From NCBI RefSeq assembly GCF_030068605.1, contig NZ_JASJOU010000019.1:62001-126000 (forward strand): DNA of 64,000 nucleotides. Direction: 5' to 3'. Shown here piece after piece: positions 37,295-45,706 of the stretch. The notes below the pieces were generated by a model. That model ran no database searches, was not told the DNA's origin, and was given only the letters and a program-made list of their open reading frames with translations. Origin of the DNA: Xanthocytophaga agilis (GTDB lineage Bacteria > Bacteroidota > Bacteroidia > Cytophagales > 172606-1). Made by a program: the position numbers and the translations under genes. The number at the start of each line of letters is the position of its first letter. Position 1 is the stretch's first letter.

Positions 37295-38065
37295 TTACTC
37301 AAATTTCAGGTGTTTCACTGACTCACCAGAATTGGCTAATTCAACCAACGCATCAATACCAATTTCCAGATGTTTCTTGGCAAAACTAGACGTTACTTTT
37401 TTGTCACTCTCAGAGGTTTTTACACCTTCAGGTGTCATAGGGTTATCCGACACCAGTAATAGTGCACCATGTGGAATGGAATTGGCAAATCCTACAATAA
37501 AGATGGTTGCTGTTTCCATATCAATAGCCATGGCTCTGACATCTCTCAGGTATTCTTTAAACTTTTCATCATGCTCCCATACGCGGCGATTGGTAGTATA
37601 TACCGTTCCAGTCCAATAATCAAGTTCATGCTTTTTGATCATAGACGAAACCGCCCGTTGTAAACGAAACGATGGTAATGCAGGAATTTCCGGAGGCATG
37701 TAATCATTTCCGGTACCTTCTCCTCTGATAGCAGCAATAGGCAGGACCAGATCTCCCAATTTGGTTTTCTTTAATCCACCACATTTTCCTAAGAAAAGAG
37801 CAGCTTTAGGTTCTATGGCCGATAAAAGGTCCATCACGGTAGCCGCCATCGCACTTCCCATCCCAAAATTGATGATGGTAATGTTCTCGGCTGTAGCTGT
37901 TTGCATAGGCTTCCCATGTCCTTTGATCTCTACGCCAAACTTTTCAGCAAACATCTCAACATAATTGTGAAAATTGGTTAGTAGAATATACTCACCAAAC
38001 TCGCTCAAAGGCACCCCCGTATAGCGGGGTAACCAATCTTTTACTATTTCATCTTTTGTATTCAT
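37295..38065 (-). CDS. amn: AMP nucleosidase
   Basis: A 256-residue enzyme that hydrolyses AMP to adenine and ribose 5-phosphate. Nucleoside-phosphorylase-fold motifs are ITIINFGMGSAMAATVMDLL, LFLGKCGGLKK, AAIRGEGTGNDY and the catalytic AMAIDMETATIF, with SDNPMTPEGVKT near the end. This is the short form found in Bacteroidota, lacking the N-terminal regulatory domain of the E. coli enzyme. The ATG at 38065 was preferred to a TTG 18 bases upstream. A promoter box is placed directly before the start, so the mRNA may be nearly leaderless. Confidence 0.9.
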   Translation of the reverse strand: MNTKDEIVKDWLPRYTGVPLSEFGEYILLTNFHNYVEMFAEKFGVEIKGHGKPMQTATAENITIINFGMGSAMAATVMDLLSAIEPKAALFLGKCGGLKKTKLGDLVLPIAAIRGEGTGNDYMPPEIPALPSFRLQRAVSSMIKKHELDYWTGTVYTTNRRVWEHDEKFKEYLRDVRAMAIDMETATIFIVGFANSIPHGALLLVSDNPMTPEGVKTSESDKKVTSSFAKKHLEIGIDALVELANSGESVKHLKFE

Positions 38066-38070
38066 GCCCG

Positions 38071-38078
38071 CAAAAATA
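38071..38078 (-). promoter_or_regulatory. -7 promoter element at the amn start
   Basis: TATTTTTG on the minus strand matches TAnnTTTG and ends only five bases before the ATG at 38065. If used, transcription would begin at or next to the start codon. Confidence 0.35.
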
Positions 38079-38266
38079 AGCAATTTCTACGATCTTTCAG
38101 ATGAAGGCTATGTTAAACTATATATCTAAATTATTTAACAATCTATTATAGGTCGTAACCATCTATTTACATTTGTATATGTTTCAGTCCAAATATAATC
38201 TTACAGATAGAAAGTAGTTGTTAATCTGAAATCGTGAAAGACTTCCGAATGATATTATAAAAAAGA

Positions 38267-38293
38267 AAGGCGATGAGTTATCTTCATCGCCTT
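38267..38293 (-). terminator. Terminator after the second GMC gene
   Basis: A 10-base-pair stem (AAGGCGATGA and TCATCGCCTT) with a 7-base loop; on the minus strand it is followed by a T-rich tract. It lies just after the stop codon of the GMC gene that ends at 38299. Confidence 0.8.
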
Positions 38294-38298
38294 GTGTA

Positions 38299-40017
38299 TT
38301 ATATATTTTGCTTATTGAGTTCCTTAACAGCAAAATCAACAGCACGGGCAGTCAATGCCATATACGTTAATGAGGGGTTTACACAGGAAGAAGAAGCCAT
38401 CGCAGCTCCATCTGTTACGAAAACGTTTTCACAACCCCATACCTGATTGTTCTTATTCAGAACTGAGTTTTTAGAACTTGTGCCCATACGAGCCGTACCC
38501 ATCTCGTGTTTGCTTTGTCCAGGTACACCTCCTCTATCATACCCTTTCACATCTTTCAGTCCAGCAGCTTCGAGCATTTCAGCCGCATCATTCATCATAT
38601 CGATACGCATTTTCTTTTCATTGTCCCGATACTCACAATCAATCACCAACATAGGCAAGCCATAAGGATCTTTTTTACTTTTATCCAGATACACATAATT
38701 TCTATGATCTGGCAAGTGTTCGCCAAAGGAAGACAATCCCATTGTCCATGGACCTGGTTTTGTGAGTTGCTCTTTAAAATCAGCACCAAAACTCATTTCG
38801 GCCACTCCTCTTGCCCAACCTTGTCGGCTGGCACCACCCTGATAGCCAAATCCGCGTAGATAATCCCGTTTGTCGCTACCCACATTCCGAAATCGAGGTA
38901 TATAAATACCATTTGCCCGTTGCCCATAATAGTATTTATCTTCAAACCCCTCCATTACGCCGGAAGCACCCACACGTGAATGGTGATCCATTAGATTATG
39001 TCCTAATTCGCCGCTTTCATTTCCCAAACCATTCGGAAAACGATCAGAAGTAGAATTTAAAAGAATATAGGCACTATTAATAGCAGATGCATTCACAAAG
39101 ATGATCTTAGCAAAATATTCACTGGATTCCTTTGTTTGAGCATCTACAATACGTACTCCTTTTGCCTTGCCTAGTTTATCATCATAGATAATAGAATGTA
39201 CAATGGAAAAAGGTCGCAAGGTTAGCTTACCTGTTTTCATCGCAGCAGGTAAAGTAGCAGCATTGGTACTAAAGTATCCGCCATATACACATCCTCTGCT
39301 ACACTGATTCCGATACTGACATTGCGAACGTCCCAGATCCAGTTGTATCTTGCCAGGTTGAGTCAGGTGGGCAGCCCGTCCCATAATCATCTTTCGTCCA
39401 GCAAAGCTTTTTTCAATACGTTGTTTTACTTCTTTCTCTACACAGTTCATCTCCATAGGAGGCAGAAATATGCTATCTGGAAGCACATCCAACCCTTCAA
39501 TAGCACCGCTAATGCCTACAAACTTTTCTACATACTCATACCAGGGGACCAAATCTTTATAACGGATTGGCCAATCTGTCCCTATACCTTCCTTTATATT
39601 TGCTTCAAAATCCAGATCACTCCATCTGTAACATTGTCGCCCCCAAGTTAGTGATTTACCACCTACCTGGTAACCCCGATACCAGTCAAACCGTTTCTCC
39701 TCTATATATGGATTAGCCAAATCATCAGCCCAGAAATTGCCATTCTGCTCATTATAAGGATAGCTTCCTTCCCGGGTTTGCACAGGCCGTCCCTCTTTCT
39801 GGCCAAGAGTCAAACGTCCTCTATGCGGAAATTCCCAAATTTGTGTATTGGCAGTGGTATAATCTTCAATATGTTTGACATCCTTACCCCGTTCCAGTAA
39901 CAGTACCCGAAGTCCTTTCTCAGTCAGTTCTTTCGCTGCCCAGCCCCCACTGATACCTGAACCTATTACAATGGCATCATAGGTATGCTGGTCTTCTGCT
40001 TTCAGATTAAGATTCAT
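38299..40017 (-). CDS. GMC-family FAD dehydrogenase with [3Fe-4S]-type cysteine motif (copy 1)
   Basis: A 572-residue flavoprotein. The FAD-binding Rossmann motif is VIGSGISGGWAAKEL; the C-terminal HEMGTARMGT and SCVNPSLTYMAL carry the catalytic His and Asn of GMC oxidoreductases. Cys233-X5-Cys239-X3-Cys243 (QCQYRNQCSRGC) has the spacing of the [3Fe-4S] cluster site in FAD-dependent glucose dehydrogenase catalytic subunits. It should oxidise a sugar or polyol and pass electrons to a respiratory partner. It is the third gene behind the small subunit, a close paralogue of the gene upstream, and is preceded by a terminator-like hairpin. Confidence 0.9.
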   Translation of the reverse strand: MNLNLKAEDQHTYDAIVIGSGISGGWAAKELTEKGLRVLLLERGKDVKHIEDYTTANTQIWEFPHRGRLTLGQKEGRPVQTREGSYPYNEQNGNFWADDLANPYIEEKRFDWYRGYQVGGKSLTWGRQCYRWSDLDFEANIKEGIGTDWPIRYKDLVPWYEYVEKFVGISGAIEGLDVLPDSIFLPPMEMNCVEKEVKQRIEKSFAGRKMIMGRAAHLTQPGKIQLDLGRSQCQYRNQCSRGCVYGGYFSTNAATLPAAMKTGKLTLRPFSIVHSIIYDDKLGKAKGVRIVDAQTKESSEYFAKIIFVNASAINSAYILLNSTSDRFPNGLGNESGELGHNLMDHHSRVGASGVMEGFEDKYYYGQRANGIYIPRFRNVGSDKRDYLRGFGYQGGASRQGWARGVAEMSFGADFKEQLTKPGPWTMGLSSFGEHLPDHRNYVYLDKSKKDPYGLPMLVIDCEYRDNEKKMRIDMMNDAAEMLEAAGLKDVKGYDRGGVPGQSKHEMGTARMGTSSKNSVLNKNNQVWGCENVFVTDGAAMASSSCVNPSLTYMALTARAVDFAVKELNKQNI

Positions 40018-40073
40018 AGCTCAATTATGAATAGATTATAGTCCTGTGGTAGATTGAAAAAGCTCACGAAATA

Positions 40074-40107
40074 AAAAAACCCTGATACCGGAGTTCCAGG
40101 GTTTTTT
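40074..40107 (-). terminator. Terminator between the two GMC genes
   Basis: An 11-base-pair stem (AAAAAACCCTG and CAGGGTTTTTT) with a 12-base loop and T6 on the minus strand. It implies that the downstream copy is expressed by read-through or from its own promoter, which was not found. Confidence 0.85.
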
Positions 40108-40123
40108 CAAATATAGCGTATGC

Positions 40124-41845
40124 TTATAGATTTTGTTTTTTAAGTTCCTTAACAGCAAAATCAGCAGCACGGGCAGTCAATGCCATATACGTTAATGATG
40201 GATTCACACAAGAAGCAGATGTCATCGCAGCTCCATCTGTTACGAAAACGTTTTCACAACCCCATACCTGATTGTTCTTGTTCAGTACTGAGTTTTTAGG
40301 ACTCGTTCCCATACGAGCCGTACCCATCTCGTGAATACCAATACCCAGGTGTTTAGACTCATCATTGTATGGCGTCACATCTTTCAGTCCAGCAGCCTCG
40401 AGCATCTCAGCAGCATCATTCATCATATCGATACGCATTTTGCGTTCGTTTTCACCATATGCAGCATCAAAGTTTACCAATGGAAGTCCCCATTTGTCTT
40501 TCTGATCAGGAGATAATGTCATCCGGTTGTCTGGATTAGGTAACACTTCACCAAATCCTCCGATGTTCATTCCCCATTCTCCTGGTTCTGTCAGACTTTC
40601 TTTGAACTCAGCTCCAAATCCTACCATACCTGTTCCGCGGCCCCAGCCTCCACGACTAGCACCACCCTGATAGCCAAATCCACGCAGATAATCCCGTTTG
40701 TCGCTACCCCAGTTGCGGTAACGAGGTATATAAACACCATTGGCACGACGTCCATAATAGTATTTATCTAACATACCTTCAAAGCGCCCGCCTGCACCTA
40801 CAGCCAGATGGTGATCCATAACGTTACGTCCCAACTGGTCACTTTCATTTCCTAATCCATTCGGGAAACGCTTGGATTTAGAGTTCAGCAGGATGGCAGT
40901 AGAAGCAATAGCAGAGGCATTCAGGAATATGATTTTCGCATAATATTCCTTCACATCTTTGGGATCATGCTGATTGATTACCCGAACTCCTTTTGCCTTA
41001 CCAGAAGCCTCATCATAAATAACTTCAGAAACGATAGAATCTGGCACAAGAGTGAGATTACCTGTTTTCATCGCAGCAGGCAATGTTGCTGCTTGTGTAC
41101 TGAAGTATGCCCCAAACGGACAACCTCTCATACATAGGTTACGGTACTGGCATTGTGCTCTCCCTAACTCTGTATGAAACTGTTGTGGCTGAGTCAGGTG
41201 AGCTACACGACCAATAATAATTTTACGTCCGGCAAAATTTTTCTCTACCAAACCCTTTACCTCTTTCTCTACACAGTTCATTTGCATAGGAGGTAAAAAT
41301 TTACCATCAGGCAATACATCCAAACCTTCTATAGAACCACTGATACCTGCAAATTTTTCTACGTAATCATACCAGGGAGCCAGATCTTTATAACGGATTG
41401 GCCAGTCAGTACCTATACCCTCTTTCGCATTAGCCAGAAAATCTTCTTCATTCCAACGGTAGCTCTGACGCCCCCACATCAGTGAACGACCGCCTACATG
41501 ATATCCACGAATCCAGTCAAACGGACGTTTTTCTAGATAAGGATTTTCTTTATCGTTTTCAAAATGATGACGCCATTCTTCATTGGCTGTATAGCCTGTA
41601 CGCACATTAGCCCAATACTCTTCTTTAGCCAGATTGGTTAATCTTCCCCGATGCGGAAAATCCCATGGATTTTTCATGGCTGTTTCATATCCAGATACGT
41701 GCTTAATATCCCGGCCTCGTTCCAACATAACAACTTTCAAGCCTTTTTCAGTTAATTCTTTGGCAGCCCAACCTCCACTAATACCTGAGCCTACAACAAT
41801 GGCATCATAGGTAAACTGGCCATCTGCTTTTATATTTAAGTTCAT
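40124..41845 (-). CDS. GMC-family FAD dehydrogenase with [3Fe-4S]-type cysteine motif (copy 2)
   Basis: A 573-residue paralogue of the next gene downstream. FAD motif VVGSGISGGWAAKEL, cysteines Cys232-X5-Cys238-X3-Cys242 (QCQYRNLCMRGC), catalytic region GIHEMGTARMGT and CVNPSLTYMALTARA. Its start is 85 bases after the end of the small-subunit gene, the normal arrangement for gluconate 2-dehydrogenase or glucoside 3-dehydrogenase complexes. No cytochrome c subunit is adjacent, so the electron acceptor is unknown. Substrate assignment (glucose, glucosides or other polyols) is not possible from sequence. Confidence 0.9.
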   Translation of the reverse strand: MNLNIKADGQFTYDAIVVGSGISGGWAAKELTEKGLKVVMLERGRDIKHVSGYETAMKNPWDFPHRGRLTNLAKEEYWANVRTGYTANEEWRHHFENDKENPYLEKRPFDWIRGYHVGGRSLMWGRQSYRWNEEDFLANAKEGIGTDWPIRYKDLAPWYDYVEKFAGISGSIEGLDVLPDGKFLPPMQMNCVEKEVKGLVEKNFAGRKIIIGRVAHLTQPQQFHTELGRAQCQYRNLCMRGCPFGAYFSTQAATLPAAMKTGNLTLVPDSIVSEVIYDEASGKAKGVRVINQHDPKDVKEYYAKIIFLNASAIASTAILLNSKSKRFPNGLGNESDQLGRNVMDHHLAVGAGGRFEGMLDKYYYGRRANGVYIPRYRNWGSDKRDYLRGFGYQGGASRGGWGRGTGMVGFGAEFKESLTEPGEWGMNIGGFGEVLPNPDNRMTLSPDQKDKWGLPLVNFDAAYGENERKMRIDMMNDAAEMLEAAGLKDVTPYNDESKHLGIGIHEMGTARMGTSPKNSVLNKNNQVWGCENVFVTDGAAMTSASCVNPSLTYMALTARAADFAVKELKKQNL

Positions 41846-41930
41846 ATTCTCTTTAAAACAATGTTAAGATGATTAGGAAATGATTAGATCGGAGCAACAA
41901 TGATTCCTTATTTAACTAATACAGATAAAC

Positions 41931-42587
41931 TTAGATCACCCAGGCTTTCTGCCCTGGTTTCAGGTCAACGCAGCCATCGTATCTGCCAGGAATAGCCACA
42001 TACGCTAATGCTTGTGTTGCACCTACCTCTGATGTGAAATAACCTAACAACGTCAGGTCTTTCATGGTAAAGTAGAAAATAGGAGATTTTGGCTTTGGAG
42101 ACTCACTTTTCTCTTCACTAATCTCTTTGTCCAATCCTTGTTTTGGACGTTCTTTTTCTTTTTTAGCTTCCTCATCCCGTTTGGTTCTTTCGTCAAGCGC
42201 ATCCTTTTCTACCTGTTTGAATACTTCATTACGTTCATTGGCAGCCAGACTTACAAAGGATTTGCTATACGCTTTCTGACTTTTGTCATCTACATCCTTT
42301 AATCCTTCAAAAAAAGCCTGACGATCATCATCCGTGTAGCAATCGGTTAGCATCAGCTTAATAAAGTCTGCAACTCCTGCTTCTTTTGCACCAGGTGTAC
42401 CTGTTTTAGGAATGATCGTTTCTGCAATTTCACCGATCAACGTCAACGTATCAGGAGTAAAAGACAATGCGGCAGTTTCTTTTGTAGCAGCAGAATTGCA
42501 GCCTTCCATTACTGCCAGTAAAGTGGGTGCCGAAAGTGTTGTACCCATAAGGGCAGCCACTCTGGCAATGGCATCTCTTCTATTCAA
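41931..42587 (-). CDS. Gluconate 2-dehydrogenase subunit 3 family protein (small subunit)
   Basis: A 218-residue exported protein. The N-terminus MNRRDAIARVAALMG has the twin-arginine pattern of Tat signals, so the complex with its folded FAD partner is probably exported together. SFTPDTLTLIGEIAETIIPKT and GVADFIKLML are typical of the family. A Lys/Glu-rich insert (about residues 135-170) separates the domain from the C-terminal FYFTMKDLTLLGYFTSEVGA segment. It is the first gene of the dehydrogenase unit. A Cys after the signal (GCNS) could also be a lipidation site. Confidence 0.85.
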   Translation of the reverse strand: MNRRDAIARVAALMGTTLSAPTLLAVMEGCNSAATKETAALSFTPDTLTLIGEIAETIIPKTGTPGAKEAGVADFIKLMLTDCYTDDDRQAFFEGLKDVDDKSQKAYSKSFVSLAANERNEVFKQVEKDALDERTKRDEEAKKEKERPKQGLDKEISEEKSESPKPKSPIFYFTMKDLTLLGYFTSEVGATQALAYVAIPGRYDGCVDLKPGQKAWVI

Positions 42588-42957
42588 GGTTTTGTATTGT
42601 TAAATGATTAAATTATGAAAGGAATGAAAATTTTACTGACCAAAATACAAAAAATATCTTTTCGTATTCAAGTAAATTATTCTATATAGATTGTTTCTAA
42701 ATAAGAATAGCTTGTTTTTTAAAAAGTATGTTTGATTATCAATATGTTTGGGAGAATTCCAATAAAACCAAATGAAATTTTATCTGGAGGCTTTTACAAA
42801 TTTGTAAATACTTCTGTTATACAGAACGAAACTGATTAGGCAAATAGTATACCTGGTGCTTAACTTTCTGTATATCTAATTCTGATTCCCATTTATAGAC
42901 TGAACCTTTTCTATAGTTCCCATCGTTCTCACACTAAAACAACTAATAAAAAATTGT
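42588..42957. other. 370-base intergenic region between the dehydrogenase unit and trxA
   Basis: The flanking genes diverge. It is A/T rich and contains one 16-base perfect palindrome. No clear TAnnTTTG promoter was found on either strand and no coding potential was seen. Confidence 0.6.
42793..42808. promoter_or_regulatory. 16-base perfect palindrome, possible operator
   Basis: TTTACAAATTTGTAAA is completely self-complementary and lies in the divergent region between the dehydrogenase unit and trxA. It has the form of a dimeric repressor site, but no regulator is identified. Confidence 0.35.
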
Positions 42958-43251
42958 ATGAGCTTTCAGGAGATAATTAATGCTGAGACACCTGTACTAG
43001 TTGATTTTTATGCAACCTGGTGTGGTCCATGTAAAGTACAAGCACCTATTTTAGAAGATTTGTCAAAACGAGTAGGAGATCAGGCCCGTATTCTTAAAAT
43101 AGATGTAGATAAAAATCCGGCTGTAGCTGATAAGTATGGAATTCAGGGAGTACCTACACTGATGATATTTAAAAACGGAAAAGTAGTATGGCGTCAGTCA
43201 GGTGTTATGCAGTCTAATCAATTGCAAAAAGTACTCCAGCAATATATATGA
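42958..43251 (+). CDS. trxA: Thioredoxin
   Basis: A 97-residue cytoplasmic thioredoxin. The active site is ATWCGPCK, the cis-Pro segment is GVPTLMIFKNG, and no signal peptide is present. It reduces protein disulfides with electrons from thioredoxin reductase. It is slightly shorter than the usual 105 residues, with the N-terminal strand trimmed. It stands alone, closed by a bidirectional terminator. Confidence 0.92.
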   Translation: MSFQEIINAETPVLVDFYATWCGPCKVQAPILEDLSKRVGDQARILKIDVDKNPAVADKYGIQGVPTLMIFKNGKVVWRQSGVMQSNQLQKVLQQYI

Positions 43252-43256
43252 TTTTA

Positions 43257-43294
43257 CTAAGTTGTAAAACATCTTATGCTGTTTTACAACTTAG
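43257..43294. terminator. Bidirectional terminator between trxA and the GT39-like gene
   Basis: A perfect 15-base-pair stem (CTAAGTTGTAAAACA and its complement) with an 8-base loop between convergent genes. T-rich sequence follows on the plus strand. Confidence 0.85.
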
Positions 43295-43298
43295 ATCT

Positions 43299-44927
43299 TT
43301 ATTTACTCAACAAGCTCTTTCCATCATAAATAGCAACAACCTTAAAATCATCAACATTAACAGAGAAAAGTTCTTTGTAAAAAGGAGTAGGATCTGATAT
43401 ATAACGAAATTCAGTAATAAAATAGTCGCATGACAAATCTTTAGGCAAAGTTTGAGCTCTCTTTTCAGGATCAATAGTTTCGATACTTATTCTACTTTTA
43501 TCTTTCGGATCCAGAAATATTGTATTAGTAATTCCAGGAGGTAAATTACATATAATATGTATAGAAGAGGAAGAATCATGAGCTACAATATATTCTAAGG
43601 CTTGTTTATAGGATAAACCCCAGTAATCTCGTTCAAAATTCTTCTCAATATTCCGCCCTGCCAAAGTATTAAAATATACATTTTGATAGGGGTGGTTCTT
43701 TATCATCCAATAAATAGTATAGCATACGTTAAAAGAAACCAACGACAGGACAAATAAAGAAATCCATTTAATTCTTTCATTTTTTACTAACTGTGCATAA
43801 AGCCATTGAATTCCTTTTAAAGCTATTAACAAATATGCACCATAAATAAAATATAGCTGGCGCCATCCATCATAGACAACAGAATCAAGTATTATTATGG
43901 CTAAAAGCGGACCTGTAAACAAAGCCAATAATATAAGTATTGTACGGTTCTTACTAGCAAATATGTGTTTGGGATCTTTTATAAATCGTATAACACTTTC
44001 GCCAATACCTAGAAAAAAGAAAAGACTATAAAGTATTGGTGTTGTAATAAGAATATAAACAGGAATGTAGTGTTTTGGCAAATCTCCTGCAGGTACATAC
44101 ATACCCATATATAAGACAGAATTTTTCCATCTGAACTGTTTCATATTCTTAAATACTGTAGCAATGTTTGAAAAAGGATCTTCCCATAAAAAAGGCCAGA
44201 ATAATATAGAGAAGAACAGAATAAGACTCAAACAAATAAATGTATTCAACAGGATTTTCCGGGGAGTATATTTCTTTTCTACCAAAGCCTGAATAGATAC
44301 AAAAACAATAATTAAGGGAACCATCAATGCTACTACTCGGGTACAAATAGCCATTGACGTAAACAAACTAAGCCAAAAGCAATAATTTAATGTAAAACTT
44401 TCTGAGAATAAAAGAAGATAATATGTTGTAATTATAAAAAAAGCTAAGCACACAATGTCTTTGCTATTATAAAAAGATTCAGCGAAAATGCGAGGGCTTA
44501 CAATCAGAAACAAAGTAACCAAAAGAGCCAGTAACCTTTGATTAGTTATAAGTATTGCTGTTTTGTAAAAGTAAATTGTAGAAATAAAAAATATTAGGAA
44601 AGTAAAAAAATGTCTTAATCTAAAGCTATCCTTTACATTACATTTTAGAAGCTTTTCAATGATTAACATAGGTAAGTCAAAAATCACACCATAGTCTTGG
44701 TCTTTATAATCATATAAATCAGGAATAGCTTTCTGATCTCCCAAAGGAACATTTATACCTAACTTTTTGATTGTATATTTAGCAGATACAAGTCCATTCA
44801 TTCGATTTGTTTTTTCATCAAAGGAAATACCATAATCTGTAAATGAGAAAATTCCTACAAAAAGATATATTAGAAAAAAACCAGTAATCAAGCTATTGAG
44901 TGTAACAAGCTTATTTATTAATTTCAT
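43299..44927 (-). CDS. GT39/ArnT-like multi-pass glycosyltransferase
   Basis: A 542-residue membrane protein with about 10-12 helices. After the first helix comes the acidic DE pair Asp37-Glu38 (GISFDEKTN) expected in the first periplasmic loop of GT-C glycosyltransferases, then SPRIFAESFYNSKDIVCLA in a second loop, also typical. The remainder is helices and a C-terminal periplasmic domain. Such enzymes transfer a sugar from a polyprenyl-phosphate donor to lipid or protein. The gene is single; its base composition is more A/T rich than its neighbours, which may point to lateral transfer. Substrate unknown. Confidence 0.75.
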   Translation of the reverse strand: MKLINKLVTLNSLITGFFLIYLFVGIFSFTDYGISFDEKTNRMNGLVSAKYTIKKLGINVPLGDQKAIPDLYDYKDQDYGVIFDLPMLIIEKLLKCNVKDSFRLRHFFTFLIFFISTIYFYKTAILITNQRLLALLVTLFLIVSPRIFAESFYNSKDIVCLAFFIITTYYLLLFSESFTLNYCFWLSLFTSMAICTRVVALMVPLIIVFVSIQALVEKKYTPRKILLNTFICLSLILFFSILFWPFLWEDPFSNIATVFKNMKQFRWKNSVLYMGMYVPAGDLPKHYIPVYILITTPILYSLFFFLGIGESVIRFIKDPKHIFASKNRTILILLALFTGPLLAIIILDSVVYDGWRQLYFIYGAYLLIALKGIQWLYAQLVKNERIKWISLFVLSLVSFNVCYTIYWMIKNHPYQNVYFNTLAGRNIEKNFERDYWGLSYKQALEYIVAHDSSSSIHIICNLPPGITNTIFLDPKDKSRISIETIDPEKRAQTLPKDLSCDYFITEFRYISDPTPFYKELFSVNVDDFKVVAIYDGKSLLSK

Positions 44928-45030
44928 TAGTAATTAAGAATCTAAAACACTAGAATATATATAGGGTATCTACACGCTTTATCTGACAATTCATTTGATA
45001 ATGTACTTGTTGAAGCCAGTATCATCCAGT

Positions 45031-45069
45031 TGCAAATTGTCTCAAAATAAAATTTTGAGACAATTTGCA
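45031..45069. repeat. 18-base-pair perfect inverted repeat with a 3-base loop
   Basis: Arms TGCAAATTGTCTCAAAAT and its complement, loop AAA, extended further by CAGTT/AACTG around a small bulge. It is too strong to be chance and lies upstream of the GT39-like gene and of the small gene, far from any stop codon it could serve. It may be a relic of a lost gene's terminator or a small mobile repeat. Confidence 0.7.
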
Positions 45070-45215
45070 CCAACTGTATTGGTATCTTGTGTTGAAACCT
45101 TGTTACAAATATTGAAAAATAATGTATTTCAAAAAAGTCATTGTTTTTTTAAAAGAGATTTATCTCTAATTATATTATCTTCATAACTATAAAATAGTCA
45201 TTTTGTATTCCCATC

Positions 45216-45252
45216 AAATGGCTTTAACTTGCAGAAAAGGTTAAAGCCATTT
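45216..45252 (+). promoter_or_regulatory. Terminator-like hairpin directly before a start codon
   Basis: A perfect 13-base-pair stem (AAATGGCTTTAAC and GTTAAAGCCATTT) with an 11-base loop, followed by TT and then the ATG at 45260 seven bases after the stem. The form is that of an intrinsic terminator, but the position is a translation start region. Confidence 0.6.
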
Positions 45253-45259
45253 TTCATTT

Positions 45260-45529
45260 ATGGGATTATTCGATTTTTTTAAAAGTCACAAAGATCAATC
45301 TAGCAAAAAAGAGGATGTAAATAAGCCACTAATGGCAGACCTAGAACAAAATCCTCTACAGGCAGGAGATATTGTGGATGCACTCCGGTATGACCTAGGT
45401 AGGTGCAAACTTGTAGAAGGACAATCAGGATATGAATACGAATCATTGGAAACAGGTACACGTGTCAGCTGGCTGCGTATGATAGATGCAGCCACACAAC
45501 TGCAAAAAGTAAAAAAAGTTACTTCCTAA
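45260..45529 (+). CDS. Small hypothetical protein
   Basis: An 89-residue cytoplasmic protein. The N-terminal MGLFDFFKSHKD amphipathic segment is followed by a charged linker and a compact C-terminal half (AGDIVDALRYDLGRCKLVEG, then TRVSWLRMIDAATQLQKVKK). It looks like a small Bacteroidota-specific domain, but no function is known to me. A strong hairpin stands directly before its start and a terminator directly after its end, so it is expressed on its own. Confidence 0.7.
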   Translation: MGLFDFFKSHKDQSSKKEDVNKPLMADLEQNPLQAGDIVDALRYDLGRCKLVEGQSGYEYESLETGTRVSWLRMIDAATQLQKVKKVTS

Positions 45530-45549
45530 AAAACCGGCTTGAAGAACTC

Positions 45550-45581
45550 ATCAAAGAGCAATCTGCGGTCTTTGATTTTTT
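45550..45581 (+). terminator. Terminator after the small gene
   Basis: An 8-base-pair stem (ATCAAAGA and TCTTTGAT) with an 11-base loop, followed by a T-run. Confidence 0.75.
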
Positions 45582-45706
45582 ATTTCAAACCTCTAACAAT
45601 TTGATGAATAACTGCCAGCTAATCTTTGATCATAAGATTATATACTATTTCTGGCATTTTACGTATTGCCTCACATCAGCAAACTACATATAAGCATTTT
45701 CCATTT

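Larger units (their letters stand above)
44928..45259. other. 332-base region between the GT39-like gene and a small gene
   Basis: It carries two strong hairpins (listed separately). A 63-codon frame within it (44995-45186) has no family match and spans the inverted repeat, so it is not treated as a gene. Confidence 0.6.

Noticed and set aside
44995-45186. 63-codon open frame between the GT39-like gene and a small gene
   Set aside because: It crosses the 18-base-pair inverted repeat, has no family features, and a Cys/Lys-rich, biased composition of A/T-rich non-coding DNA.
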